Below, piece after piece: positions 35,799 to 46,006 of a DNA stretch of 64,000 nucleotides (positions within the stretch are counted from its first letter, which is position 1; every line of letters begins with the position of its first letter). The DNA is taken from the NCBI GenBank assembly GCA_034519515.1, contig JAXHOK010000041.1:1-64000 (forward strand), read 5' to 3'. The notes below the pieces were generated by a model. The model had not been told where the DNA came from, searched no databases, and was given only the letters and a program-made list of their open reading frames with translations. Both the position numbers and the translations under genes were made by a program. The stretch comes from Arcicella sp034519515 (GTDB taxonomy: Bacteria; Bacteroidota; Bacteroidia; Cytophagales; Spirosomataceae).

Positions 35799-37388
35799 AT
35801 GGCAGGAATGAAAGAAACGCCCCGTCAGAAGATGATTGGGATGATGTATTTGGTGCTAACAGCCTTACTTGCTTTGCAGGTAAGTGATGCACTTTTACAG
35901 AAATTTGTATTATTAAATAACAGTTTAGAAACGGCGAATGCTTCAGCCGTACAGAAAAGTGGTCAAACGGTTGAAGGTATTAAAGCGAAAATTAACGATT
36001 CGCCCAACCCTGGACAATATGCCGATATTTTAGCGAAAGCAAACCAAGTTCGTAAAATGTCTGATGCGATGGTCGGTGAAATGGAAACATTGAAAGGTCA
36101 AATCATTGAGAAAACGGGCGGTTATGATAAAGAAACGGGAGCTTTGGTCGGCATGAAAGAAACTGAACAAGTTTACGAAATCATGGTTGGCGGTAAAAAG
36201 CAAGGTTTGGCTTATGGTTTGAAAACAAAATTAGATGATTTTGTAGCCAAAATTTCAACTTTTGCTGATAAAGGCACAAAAATTGACCCTCTGGCTTTGT
36301 CAGGAAATGAAGATCCTTCTGTTGCAAAAGATGCCAATAACAAGAATAAAGATTTCGCTGAATTGAACTTTGCCGAAACCCCAGTTCCTGCGGCTTTGGC
36401 AACATTGAGTCAGAAACAATCAGAAGTTCGTCGTCATGAAGCTACGGTTTTGGGACAATTAGCCGAGAAAGTAGGTATCAAAGATATTAAGTTTGATAAA
36501 ATTTTGGCGATGGTTTCTGCCAATTCAAATACGGTAGTGGCAGGTATGGATTATGAAGCCGAAATGTTTATTGCCGCTTATTCATCGGGTATTACACCAC
36601 GTATGAGTTATAGTGGTGGGGCAGTAACGGTTAAAGATGGTAAAGGTCAAATCAAATTTAAAGCACAAGGTGGTCAATATGACGGTCGTGGACTTTCAAA
36701 GAAAACTTACACGGCAACAATCTCTTTCAACGGTCCAAATGGTCCAGAAACCAGAACGATTGACAAGGAGTACTTTGTCTTGAAGCCTACTTATAATATT
36801 GAAGCGGGAAGTTTACCTCCTTTGTATTTAGCTTGTGCCAACAAATTAAGTATTGTAAGTCCAGGTTTAGGGGCTTTATGGCAACCAAATATTACGGCAA
36901 ACGGTGCTGACGTTATCGCAGGAAGTGGTGCAGGAAAAATTACGGTTGTTCCAAGTTCTGCTTCAGTTGAATTAAATATTAACAATGGGGGTATTTTATT
37001 AGGCGTTGAAAAATTCAGAGTTCGTAGAATTCCAAAGCCAGAAGTAAAAATCTTTGGAAATGGTGGAGAATTAGATGAAAAACGTGGTGCAAGTGCCACT
37101 GGTTTGAGAAGTATTGATGCCCGTGCCATTGCCGAAGAATCATTTAAAGCAACCAATCCAGATGATGCCAACTATCGTGTTTCAGAAGTCTCTGTTTCAT
37201 TGGTAAGAGGAAGTAAAAGATTGGGAGAAGTAGTATTATCAGGTGGTGGAAGTATTGGTTCATTATCACAAAATGCACAAGCAGGAGACCGATACTATAT
37301 TGAAGTGAAAGGAGTTCAAAGGAGGAACTTCCGTGGAACTATTGAGACCATCCCTTTCAGCATGAGTAAAAACATTCCATTGAATTAA
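35799..37388 (+). CDS. gldM: GldM, T9SS motor/shaft protein
   Basis: A 529-residue protein beginning MAGMKETPRQKMIGMMYLVL, the classic GldM/PorM start, with one transmembrane helix (about residues 13-32). The periplasmic part is a chain of domains D1-D4 with FVLKPTYNIEAGSLPPLY and LACANKLSIVSPGL. It dimerises into a shaft that reaches the GldK/GldN ring. Length is normal. Confidence 0.97.
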   Translation: MAGMKETPRQKMIGMMYLVLTALLALQVSDALLQKFVLLNNSLETANASAVQKSGQTVEGIKAKINDSPNPGQYADILAKANQVRKMSDAMVGEMETLKGQIIEKTGGYDKETGALVGMKETEQVYEIMVGGKKQGLAYGLKTKLDDFVAKISTFADKGTKIDPLALSGNEDPSVAKDANNKNKDFAELNFAETPVPAALATLSQKQSEVRRHEATVLGQLAEKVGIKDIKFDKILAMVSANSNTVVAGMDYEAEMFIAAYSSGITPRMSYSGGAVTVKDGKGQIKFKAQGGQYDGRGLSKKTYTATISFNGPNGPETRTIDKEYFVLKPTYNIEAGSLPPLYLACANKLSIVSPGLGALWQPNITANGADVIAGSGAGKITVVPSSASVELNINNGGILLGVEKFRVRRIPKPEVKIFGNGGELDEKRGASATGLRSIDARAIAEESFKATNPDDANYRVSEVSVSLVRGSKRLGEVVLSGGGSIGSLSQNAQAGDRYYIEVKGVQRRNFRGTIETIPFSMSKNIPLN

Positions 37389-37556
37389 GATAGTGTTAGG
37401 TATTAAGAAGTCTAAGAGTGTTATAATTTAGGGTTTAAACTTAGTACCTAATACTTGATAATAAAAAAATAAACATTTCGTTATTCAAAATATGAAAAAA
37501 TAGGTTTACAAATACTTGAAAATCAGTTAATTGTTAAACTTGTCATTCCATCTTTT

Positions 37557-38483
37557 ATGAAAAATCTCGGTAAAATTGCAGTTGTAGCCCTTGTATCATT
37601 GACTACTTGCACGTGGGTATCAGCCCAAGAAAAAGATAACAAAGGTAAAAATCCTGATTCGGTTCGTCCCATTGACGAGTCTAATGTGATGTGGAAAAAA
37701 CGTTTGTGGAGACGTATGGATTTGAATGAAAAACAAAATCAGCCGTTCTTTTCAAAAGGTAACGAAATTACAAAATATTTGATGGAGTGGGTACAAAGTG
37801 GTGTTTTACAACCATACAGAAACGACTCACTAAAAACTAAAATAACCAAGGAAGATTTTTTAAAAAACTTGGTTATGGAAAATTCTATTGGTGATAATGC
37901 TCTTTCTGATGCTGAAAAAGCGGCTGGATTTGGTACTGAATCGACAGGTGGAGCTACGGCAGGTGGTGATGATGGTTGGGGTGATCCAAAACCAAAAGCT
38001 GCAGCAGGAACAACGCCAGCGGCTAATGATGGATTTAATAATCCTAAACCCACTACTCCTGTGGAAGGAAATCTATATTATGCTAAGGAATTATCAGTAT
38101 TAGAAATTCGTGAAGATGCCATTTTTGATAAGCAACGTTCACGTTTATACTTTGACATTCAATCAATTACCATTATTATTCCCGCTAACAAAACAGCGGC
38201 TGGTTTTGATAAAAATGTTGCTTCTTTCAAATATAAAGATTTGGATAAGTTATTCCGTAGTAATCCAAACTGTGTTTATTATAACGAACAAAACGAAGCA
38301 CAACACAAAAATATGGCTGATGCTTTTGATTTACGCTTGCAACACGCTCGTTTAATCAAAATTGGTAACTCGAAAGATGATGATTTAGATACTGTTTATG
38401 GTGGAACTAAACAAGGTTTAATCATGTCTCAACAAGAAGAATATAAACTAATGGAGATGGAACATAACCTTTGGGAGTATTAG
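37557..38483 (+). CDS. gldN: GldN, T9SS ring protein
   Basis: A 308-residue secreted protein with signal MKNLGKIAVVALVSLTTC...SAQ and the family block VMWKKRLWRRMDLNEKQNQP, followed by ITKYLMEWVQSG. A Gly/Ala-rich insert (about residues 125-165, GGATAGGDDGWGDPKP...) interrupts the domain, a variation common in Cytophagales. It ends the cluster and is followed by a strong terminator. Confidence 0.95.
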   Translation: MKNLGKIAVVALVSLTTCTWVSAQEKDNKGKNPDSVRPIDESNVMWKKRLWRRMDLNEKQNQPFFSKGNEITKYLMEWVQSGVLQPYRNDSLKTKITKEDFLKNLVMENSIGDNALSDAEKAAGFGTESTGGATAGGDDGWGDPKPKAAAGTTPAANDGFNNPKPTTPVEGNLYYAKELSVLEIREDAIFDKQRSRLYFDIQSITIIIPANKTAAGFDKNVASFKYKDLDKLFRSNPNCVYYNEQNEAQHKNMADAFDLRLQHARLIKIGNSKDDDLDTVYGGTKQGLIMSQQEEYKLMEMEHNLWEY

Positions 38484-38512
38484 AAGGTGATTTAGTCAGC
38501 AAATCGTTTATT

Positions 38513-38554
38513 GCAAAAAGGGGAGAATATCATAACGATGTTCTCCCCTTTTGC
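38513..38554 (+). terminator. Terminator of the gld cluster
   Basis: GCAAAAAGGGGAGAA pairs with TTCTCCCCTTTTGC around a short loop, with T-rich sequence after it. Confidence 0.88.
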
Positions 38555-38564
38555 TTTGTTGTTT

Positions 38565-38604
38565 TTCACGCCTTTGTTGGTGAAAACACCAACAAAGGCG
38601 TGAA
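38565..38604. repeat. Perfect 18-bp-stem hairpin (CCTTTGTTGGTG family)
   Basis: TTCACGCCTTTGTTGGTG pairs without mismatch with 38587-38604 across AAAA. A partial, diverged version lies at about 38872-38935. Confidence 0.9.
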
Positions 38605-38998
38605 CTGATTATAAGGAACTGAAAAACAATAAGTAGACGTTTTTTAAATGCCCTTTTTTGCACCACTCTACGTTGCGGAATGCCGCCCAGATTAAATCCT
38701 CATTTAGCGATGCTAAACTGCGGCGACCGTCGCACGGTTTTATCGCCTTGATTGGCACAAAAAATAACATTTAAAAATTCATCCACTTATTATTTTCCCG
38801 TTCCTAAGGAATGATCCAAATGATGAAAGAACCATAATCTTTACATTAGGATTACAAAATATTCTGTGCCTTTGTTGGTATTTTCACCAACAAAATAAAG
38901 TCCGATTTATTGGTAAAACACCAAAAAAGGCACAAAAAAAGCATGGAATTGGTAAATCCAAAACCATGCTTTTTAGTAAAAATTAACTAATAACTATA
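38605..38998. other. Intergenic stretch with no gene
   Basis: No ORF of note. It carries GGCGACCGTCGCAC near 38720, shared in reverse complement with 4127, and the second TTTGTTGGT hairpin region (38872-38935) before the convergent susD end. Confidence 0.7.
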
Positions 38999-40519
38999 TT
39001 ACCAACTGGCATTTTGCTTAACACTTGAATTAGCATTAATTTCAACCAAAGGAATTGGCAAAACTCTGAATTTAGCATTATCGACTGTACGTCCTGCAAA
39101 TTCTTTTATTACTTCGGCTGTTTTACCAAATCTACGTGCGGTGGGGAATGCCCAACCTTCTCCTGCAAATTCTCTTAACCACTCATTAAAAACTGCATCC
39201 TTTAAAGCCTGACCACTTACACCCGACAAGGCTTTTAATCCTGCTCTTGCACGAACCGTATTTACACCAAAAAGACCATCACCCGAAGCCCCATTTGCCA
39301 CTGCCTCTGAATGTGCCAAAAGAGCATCTGAAAGACGTAAAAGCACATAATTCTTTTTAGTATATTGCCATCCACCGATTTTATATTCGATATTTTTTTG
39401 AAGAATTACGTTATTGAAAGTACGCTCTGATGAATTTGGAGCAACAAATCCAGATTTTGCTTTTGGGTCATATTTGACAATCTCTCCACCTGCATTTTTT
39501 GAACGATATTGTTCCATAAAAGTAGCCTTAATACGTTTATCACCCGCTTCAAACTTACTTCTAAAGGTACCATCGCTCACAATCCAAGCATCTCCCCACC
39601 CTGCAGCAGTTACGTTATCACCTACTTCAAGTGAATTTGGGTCGCCACCATCCCAGTCTGTTGGAGTAAAGTGGGCGTGCATATTGTTGTAGTTAGCCCA
39701 CGGACTTGTGGCAAAATCGTTTTGTACTTCAAAGAGACGTTCCCCACTATTCTCTTTTGTTGTGCCAAAGGCATCAGCAAAATCAGGGAATAGGGTTAGC
39801 CCACTCTGATCAATTACCTCTTTTGCTTTTGTAGCGGCATCATTCCATTTACCAGCCTCTAAATATACCTTAGATAATAAGGTTTTTGCTGCCCACTTGT
39901 TTGGTCTTCCTGCGTCTGCATCAATATTTTTAGCGAGTAGTTCATTTTCCGCAGCTTTTAAATCAGCCTCCATTAATGCCAAAGCCTTGGCTTTGCCACC
40001 TTCATTTGAAATATTTACACCCAAAGCAGTTGTTGATTTATCGGGTACGGGTACGTTTTCAAAATAAACATACACTTGATATAAATAAAATGCCCTCAAA
40101 AAATGTGCCTCTCCCATGATGCGAGTACGTTTTGCATCTGATAGTTTTTCTTTTGGCACACTTCCTATTCTATCCAAAATAACATTAGCACGGTTTATTC
40201 CGTCGTAGTTATCTTTCCAGTAAGCATCAATATATTCATCACTGGCTACATACGCTCCAGTTTCATAATATTGTGGTCCTTTTTCATAACCTCCTGCAAT
40301 GCCCAAAGCACATTCAAATACACTACGACAGTAAAATGTATTGGACCATTGTTGGTTCAAAGGGCGATAAACACCATTGATGGCAGCTTCCATGTCTTTT
40401 TCGTCTTTATAAAACGATGAGGGACTGGCAAAATCTGGCTGTTCTTCCAAATTTTTACACGAAAATGTTAGCGTAAAAGCAGTAGCCAACAAAAAAATAT
40501 TTCTTAGTGTTTTTTTCAT
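38999..40519 (-). CDS. SusD/RagB family nutrient-binding lipoprotein
   Basis: A 506-residue protein with lipoprotein signal ending LTFSC (Cys21) and the SusD start EEQPDFASPSSFYKDEKDME. TPR-like helices with IMGEAHFLRAFYLYQVYVYF are typical. The C-terminus holds YVLLRLSDALLAHSEA and FPTARRFGK. It caps the SusC barrel at 40742-43840 on the cell surface and hands over glycans or peptides. No enzyme gene is adjacent, so the substrate is unknown. Confidence 0.95.
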   Translation of the reverse strand: MKKTLRNIFLLATAFTLTFSCKNLEEQPDFASPSSFYKDEKDMEAAINGVYRPLNQQWSNTFYCRSVFECALGIAGGYEKGPQYYETGAYVASDEYIDAYWKDNYDGINRANVILDRIGSVPKEKLSDAKRTRIMGEAHFLRAFYLYQVYVYFENVPVPDKSTTALGVNISNEGGKAKALALMEADLKAAENELLAKNIDADAGRPNKWAAKTLLSKVYLEAGKWNDAATKAKEVIDQSGLTLFPDFADAFGTTKENSGERLFEVQNDFATSPWANYNNMHAHFTPTDWDGGDPNSLEVGDNVTAAGWGDAWIVSDGTFRSKFEAGDKRIKATFMEQYRSKNAGGEIVKYDPKAKSGFVAPNSSERTFNNVILQKNIEYKIGGWQYTKKNYVLLRLSDALLAHSEAVANGASGDGLFGVNTVRARAGLKALSGVSGQALKDAVFNEWLREFAGEGWAFPTARRFGKTAEVIKEFAGRTVDNAKFRVLPIPLVEINANSSVKQNASW

Positions 40520-40621
40520 GATAACTTGTTGATTTTAAATATTTTACACAGCAATTTTCGAACGTACTGTATAAAAATATTGTTTTGAAAATTTACAATT
40601 TTTTATTGGAATTATTAAATC

Positions 40622-40737
40622 TTCACCCGAGCGTTGATCACCCCAGTCCCTCTCCCATTGAGAGGGGAATTTTAAGTCCACTTTTCTTCCCTCTCAATGG
40701 GAGGGGGGCTGGGGCGACTAAGGCTCGGGTGAGGATT
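40622..40737. repeat. 44-bp-arm palindrome between susC and susD
   Basis: TCACCCGAGCGTTGATCACC... faces ...GGGCGACTAAGGCTCGGGTGA; the inner part CTCCCATTGAGAGGG is perfect. It is the same family as 48341-48456 and 4113-4234. In the mRNA it would form a stem between the two cistrons, which may set their relative levels. Confidence 0.85.
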
Positions 40738-40741
40738 CATT

Positions 40742-43700
40742 TTAAAATCCTAATTGAACTCCAATCGTAAAACGTCTGGCTCTTGGATAGGCATCATAAT
40801 CATCACCACGGTTCAAGGGGCTTTGTCCGCCGTTGCTTACTTCGGGGTCAAATCCTGTGTACTTAGTGAATGTCAAAAGATTTTGCCCACTTACATACAC
40901 ACGAGCCGAGCGGATATATTTGTTGGATGGTACTTTGAAACCCACTTGAGTATTAACCAAACGAACAAAAGAACCATCCTCGATAAAGAACGACGAACGG
41001 CGGAAAAAACTTGGGAACTCACGAGTGGCATCAATAATTGGGCGTGAGGCCGAAGTATTGTTGGGTGTCCAAGAATCAGTGGCTACGATGGCGTATTGGT
41101 TATAATTACCCACTCCGTCAGCGTGTTCAGAGGCTTGAAGGTTGCGGATTTTACCTCCGTGTGAACCTCTGAAAAAGAAAGAGAAGTCAAAGGCTTTATA
41201 CGTAAAACTTGAATTGAAACCCCAAATCAATGATGGGTTTGGGTCGCCGAGATAAGTTCTATCATTCAAGTCAATTTTACCATCGTTATTCACATCACGA
41301 TACCTTGGATAACCAGGTTTGTCAATCCCTGCGATGCTTGGGTTATTTTTGATTTCATCGGCATTCTTCCAAATACCAATATATTCATAACCATTCCAAC
41401 CACCCAGTGGTTTTCCCACAGATACATACGAGCCTTCTGGACCTAAGTGACTAATCACGTAAGAGTAGAATGGTGGAGATCCAGCCAAATCCGTAACCTC
41501 ATTTCTCACAGTTGAAGCATCCAATTTTACGTCCCAACGGAAATCTTTTGTGTTGATTGCATTGTAGGTAACGGAAGCCTCAAAACCTCGATTGTTAAGC
41601 GTTCCAGAATTTTGGAGAGCCGTTTGAAAACCAGTAGTTGGAGCCAAAGCAACATTCAACAGTAAGTCTGAGGTTGTATTGTTGAAATAGTCAAATGAAG
41701 CCGACAACCTACCGTTCAGAAACCCTAAATCAAGTCCGAAGTTTGCCATCTTAGTAGTTTCCCAGCGAAGGTCGGGATTAGCAACACCAGTTTCTCTAAC
41801 TCCTGGCACAATCACGCCATTGATTAAATAATTATCTCCTGCCAAAGAAGCCAATGACCGTCCCGTTGGTATTTGAGAATTTCCCGTAATACCGTAACTC
41901 AATCTTACTTTAGCATCCGAAATAACGGGTAAATCTCTCATGAAGGCTTCATCCTTCAATTTCCAAGCAAATGCTACTGATGGGAAATTTGCCCATTTGT
42001 TATTTGGCCCAAATTTAGAAGAACCGTCTCTACGCATGGTGAGGGTGAATAAATATTTATCCATCAAACTATAATTAACTCTTGCCAAAAATGATTGTAA
42101 AACCCACTCTTGCTTTCTCGAAAACGGTTGTAAGAATGTTACGCCATCTTGTATGTTATTGACACTGAAATCATTATAAGTAAAATTATTACTCGAACTT
42201 TGACTCAAACGGTTATTATCTGTTTGATAAGTATATCCACCGATGGCATCAATACGACTTGTTCCGAATGTCTTTGAACAACTTAAAATGTTCTCATTCA
42301 ATATGTTGGTAATATTTCTGTTCCCTAACTCATAAGAACGATTACGTTCACGACCCAAACGAGTCTGGTCTGAATAATAGGTTTCACGATTATTACTAGT
42401 TAAGTCAATACCTACTGATGTTTTGAAATATAAGTCTTTGGCTAATTCAAACTGCAAATAGGTTGTTCCCAAGAAACGGAGTCCGTTATCACGGTCGATA
42501 ACTTCTTGAACTTCTGCCAGAGGGTTTGTTAAGAAACGTCCATCATAAGGTTCAAAGTTATATGAACCGTCCGTTTTATAGACGGGACCAATGGGAGACT
42601 GTCCCAGAATGGTAATAATGGCACCACCTGGACCACCTCTATCGGTTGGAATGGCATTTTGCCCAGTTTTACTGATTAATGAACTTAAACCTAAGCGAAC
42701 TTTATCATTCAAGAATTTTGAATCAATATTAGCACGAAGTGAAAATCTTTCAAAGTCGGTATTTTTGATAATCCCTTCTTCCTTAAAATATCCTCCTGAA
42801 ACCAAAAATTGAGTTTTTTCACTGCCTCCTGAAAATGATAACTGATGATTCATAATACTACCTGTACGCATAGTTTGATCTTGCCAATTAACACCCTGAC
42901 CCAATTGAGCAGGATTTGAGTACGGGGCAGATTGCCCACGAGAAGCAGCTCTAAGATTTTGATAATCAGCGTATTGCGTGGCATTCATCATGTCTAACTT
43001 CTTGGCAACCGTCAAAAATGATTGTGAACCTTCGTAATCAATTTTTGTAACACCCGCTTTTCCCCTTTTTGTGGTAATCAAAATTACACCGTTTGAACCC
43101 CTTGAACCATAAATGGCTGTTCCAGAGGCATCTTTCAGGATTTCCATTGATTCGATATCATTTGGATTGATGGCCGCTAAAGCATTGGAAGAAACCCGAT
43201 TGGCACCCGAGCCAGTAGCATCGTTATCAGAATAAATCGGAATTCCATCTACAACATACAACGGTTCACTACCCGAACTGATAGAGTTTGGACCACGCAC
43301 CCGCACCGTTACCGCACCCCCAGGAGCACCCGAAGCCTGCGTTACTACCACACCCGTAGCACGTCCTGCCAAACCTTGTTCCAGCGAAGTTGGTACAATT
43401 GACTTGATATCCGCCGCCTTCACCGAAGCCACCGAAGCCGTCAAATCACTCTTGCGAACTTGCCCATAGCCAACCACCACAACTTCATCCAAAGACTGGT
43501 TATTGGCTCTCAACTGAACATCAATCACCGAGCGGCTACCCACGGGAATTTCTTGCGAAGTATAACCCGTGAAAGTAAAAACCAGCGTAACACCACTGTC
43601 TGCCACATTAATCGAATAATTACCCATGGCATCCGTAACTGTACCTTTGGCAGTACCTTTCACAGATACACTCGTACCTGGCAAAACCGCACCGCTTTCA

Positions 43701-43840
43701 TCGGTTACTTTGCCCGTAATTTTTTTATCGACTTTTTATTTTTGCTCTTTTAAATGTGCTTGAACAGGCGATTTAACGCTAAGTAAAAAGACCATACAAA
43801 AGGCTAAAGCCCAGGTAAAAATTGAAGAATTTTGTTTCAT
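40742..43840 (-). pseudogene. SusC/RagA TonB-linked outer-membrane transporter with an in-frame stop at codon 35
   Basis: The real start is the ATG at 43838-43840 (MKQNSSIFTWALAFCMVFLL, signal peptide). The frame hits TAA at 43736-43738 and then continues in the same phase as KVDKKITGKVTDESGAVLPG, the carboxypeptidase-like domain, into the 980-codon frame from 43684. The SusC box DEVVVVGYGQVRKSDLTASV, plug domain and 22-strand barrel to FTIGVQLGF are complete. So one nonsense codon separates signal and mature parts. The neighbouring susD is intact. It may be a recent mutation, a sequencing error (the site is A-rich, CAAAAATAAAAAG), or readthrough; an internal start would give no export signal. 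Confidence 0.88.
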
Positions 43841-44081
43841 AAGAAAAGGGTTGTTAATTATTGAAAACGCAAAAAAAAATACAAAATATTATAATTAAAA
43901 TGCCAAAGGAATCAGGTTTGAACGCCAAATTATAAATTTGGCACCTAAAAAGCAATATTTATTCTTCATATTTTTATAATCTGTATGCAATACTAAATTA
44001 TTTGAAAGTGATATTATTTTAATAATCACGTCTTATTTTGAAATCAGAGTTAGACAGTCTCAAATTGTTGATCAAAAAGAC

Positions 44082-44122
44082 AAAAAAATAGGAGGGTACC
44101 GCTTAGATACTCTCCTATTTTT
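44082..44122. terminator. Two-way terminator between uvrC and the susC upstream region
   Basis: AAAATAGGAG...TAC pairs with ...CTCCTATTTT, with A and T runs on both sides. The remaining gap 43841-44081 holds only AT-rich sequence, including the presumed susC promoter. Confidence 0.8.
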
Positions 44123-44137
44123 GAGGATTTATTAAAA

Positions 44138-45949
44138 TTACTGCCCCCCCACAATTTCCAACTGTTGCCTTATTTTCAAAGCTCTTCCTTTGCCCATCAA
44201 CGTTTCCAATTCCTCGGGTGAGGCTTTGTAAATATTACTAACCGTTCCGAAATGCTTTAAGAGTTTTTCGGCTGTTGATTTTCCGATGCCTTCTATGCTT
44301 TCTAACTGACTGATAATGAAATTCTTAGAGCGTTTATCTCGGTGTTTGGTAATGCCAAATCGGTGGGCTTCGTCTCGCAAACGTTGAATGAGTTTCAAGG
44401 ATTCTGATTTTTTATCAATATATAATGGAATGCTATCTTCGGGAAAATAAATTTCTTCTAAACGCTTGGCGATACCAATGATGGGCAGTTTTCCGTATAA
44501 TCCTAAACTTTTTAGGGCTTCGCAAGCGGCACTTAATTGTCCTTTGCCACCATCAACAATGATTAAGTCGGGCAGAGGAGCTTCTTCTTCCAAAAGCCTT
44601 GTGTAGCGGCGACCAATTACTTCTCGCATCGTAGCAAAATCATCTGGACCGACCACCGTTTTGGGCGTGAAATGACGATAATCTTTTTTGGAAGGCATCC
44701 CATTTTTGAAACAAACCATTGCTGAAACGGGATTTGTGCCTTGAATATTAGAGTTATCAAAACATTCAATGTGTTTTGGAACGGTTTTTATCCGTAAATC
44801 ATTTTTCAAAGTCAGTAAAATACGCATTTTTGAATCTCCTGCACTTTCTTCGGATGCCTTACTATCGGCTTTTTCTTTACGGAAATACAAGACGTTTTTC
44901 AATGACATATCTAATAATTTTCGCTTATCACCAATTTGAGGAATCGTGTTTTCTACGCCTTTCAACTCAACCGAAAGTGGAATATTTGTTATGACTTCTT
45001 TGGCTTCGCTTTCGTATTTATCACGCATTTCCCAGACCATCATCGTGAGAATATCCTCTTCGGTTTCATCCAATTTTTTCTTTACTTCCAACGATTGTGA
45101 TTGCGTGATAAATCCGTTTTGAACCTTCATAAAATTGAAGTAAATCGCCTCTTCGTCCGATACAATCGAGAATACATCAACATCTTTAATATTGGGATTG
45201 ACAACAGTAGATTTACTCTGAAAATTAACCAAATATGCCAATTTTTCCTTAAATTCTTGGGCTTCTTCAAAGGCTAATTTACTGGCGGCTTCGTGCATTT
45301 TTTCTTCAAAATATTGCTTCGGAAGCCCCATATTACCCTTTAAGATATTTTTAGCTTGGTCAATTTCGGATAAATAATCAGGTTCAGTTTGTATGCCTTC
45401 ACAAGGACCCTTACAATTGCCGATGTGATATTCCAAGCAAACCTTAAACTTTCGTTCTTCGATATTTCTGGGCGATAGATTGAGGTTGCAAGTTCTGAAT
45501 TTATATAACTGTTTGAAGACATCCAGAATGGAATACATCACTTTCAAATTGGCAAAAGGACCAAAGAAAGTTCCTAATTTTTTATCGACTCTACGAATGG
45601 TGATAATCTTGGGAAAATGCTCATTGGTAATACACAAAAAGGGGTACATCTTATCATCCCGAAGCAAAATATTGAATTTGGGTTGATGCTTTTTAATGAG
45701 CGTATTTTCCAATAAAAGAGCATCAAATTCAGTATTTACGATGGTGAATTCAAGGTTACGAATCTGAGAAACCAGTCGTATCGTTTTACGGTCGTGCTGG
45801 TTAGATTTTACGAAATAACTACTTACCCGATTTTTGAGATTTTTAGCTTTTCCGACGTAAATAATTGTTCCATCCGCATCAAAATACCGATAAACCCCAG
45901 GTTCTTCGGGGACTTTCGAAAGGGCTTTTTTGTAATCAAAATCGTTCAT
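44138..45949 (-). CDS. uvrC: Excinuclease ABC subunit C
   Basis: A 603-residue nucleotide-excision-repair nuclease. The GIY-YIG domain is at the N-terminus (PGVYRYFDADGTIIYVGKAK, LKNRVSSYF), the Cys-rich link CLEYHIGNCKGPCEG follows, then UVR motif (about residues 205-240), the RNase H-like domain (ECFDNSNIQGTNPVSAMVCF, DLIIVDGGKGQL) and C-terminal helix-hairpin-helix pair (LESIEGIGKSTAEKLLKHFG). It cuts both sides of a lesion with UvrA and UvrB. Single gene. Confidence 0.97.
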   Translation of the reverse strand: MNDFDYKKALSKVPEEPGVYRYFDADGTIIYVGKAKNLKNRVSSYFVKSNQHDRKTIRLVSQIRNLEFTIVNTEFDALLLENTLIKKHQPKFNILLRDDKMYPFLCITNEHFPKIITIRRVDKKLGTFFGPFANLKVMYSILDVFKQLYKFRTCNLNLSPRNIEERKFKVCLEYHIGNCKGPCEGIQTEPDYLSEIDQAKNILKGNMGLPKQYFEEKMHEAASKLAFEEAQEFKEKLAYLVNFQSKSTVVNPNIKDVDVFSIVSDEEAIYFNFMKVQNGFITQSQSLEVKKKLDETEEDILTMMVWEMRDKYESEAKEVITNIPLSVELKGVENTIPQIGDKRKLLDMSLKNVLYFRKEKADSKASEESAGDSKMRILLTLKNDLRIKTVPKHIECFDNSNIQGTNPVSAMVCFKNGMPSKKDYRHFTPKTVVGPDDFATMREVIGRRYTRLLEEEAPLPDLIIVDGGKGQLSAACEALKSLGLYGKLPIIGIAKRLEEIYFPEDSIPLYIDKKSESLKLIQRLRDEAHRFGITKHRDKRSKNFIISQLESIEGIGKSTAEKLLKHFGTVSNIYKASPEELETLMGKGRALKIRQQLEIVGGQ

Positions 45950-46006
45950 GAATTATGTTGATAATGTACTTTTAGTATAATAACCATTAAATCAAAATAG
46001 TTTCAT

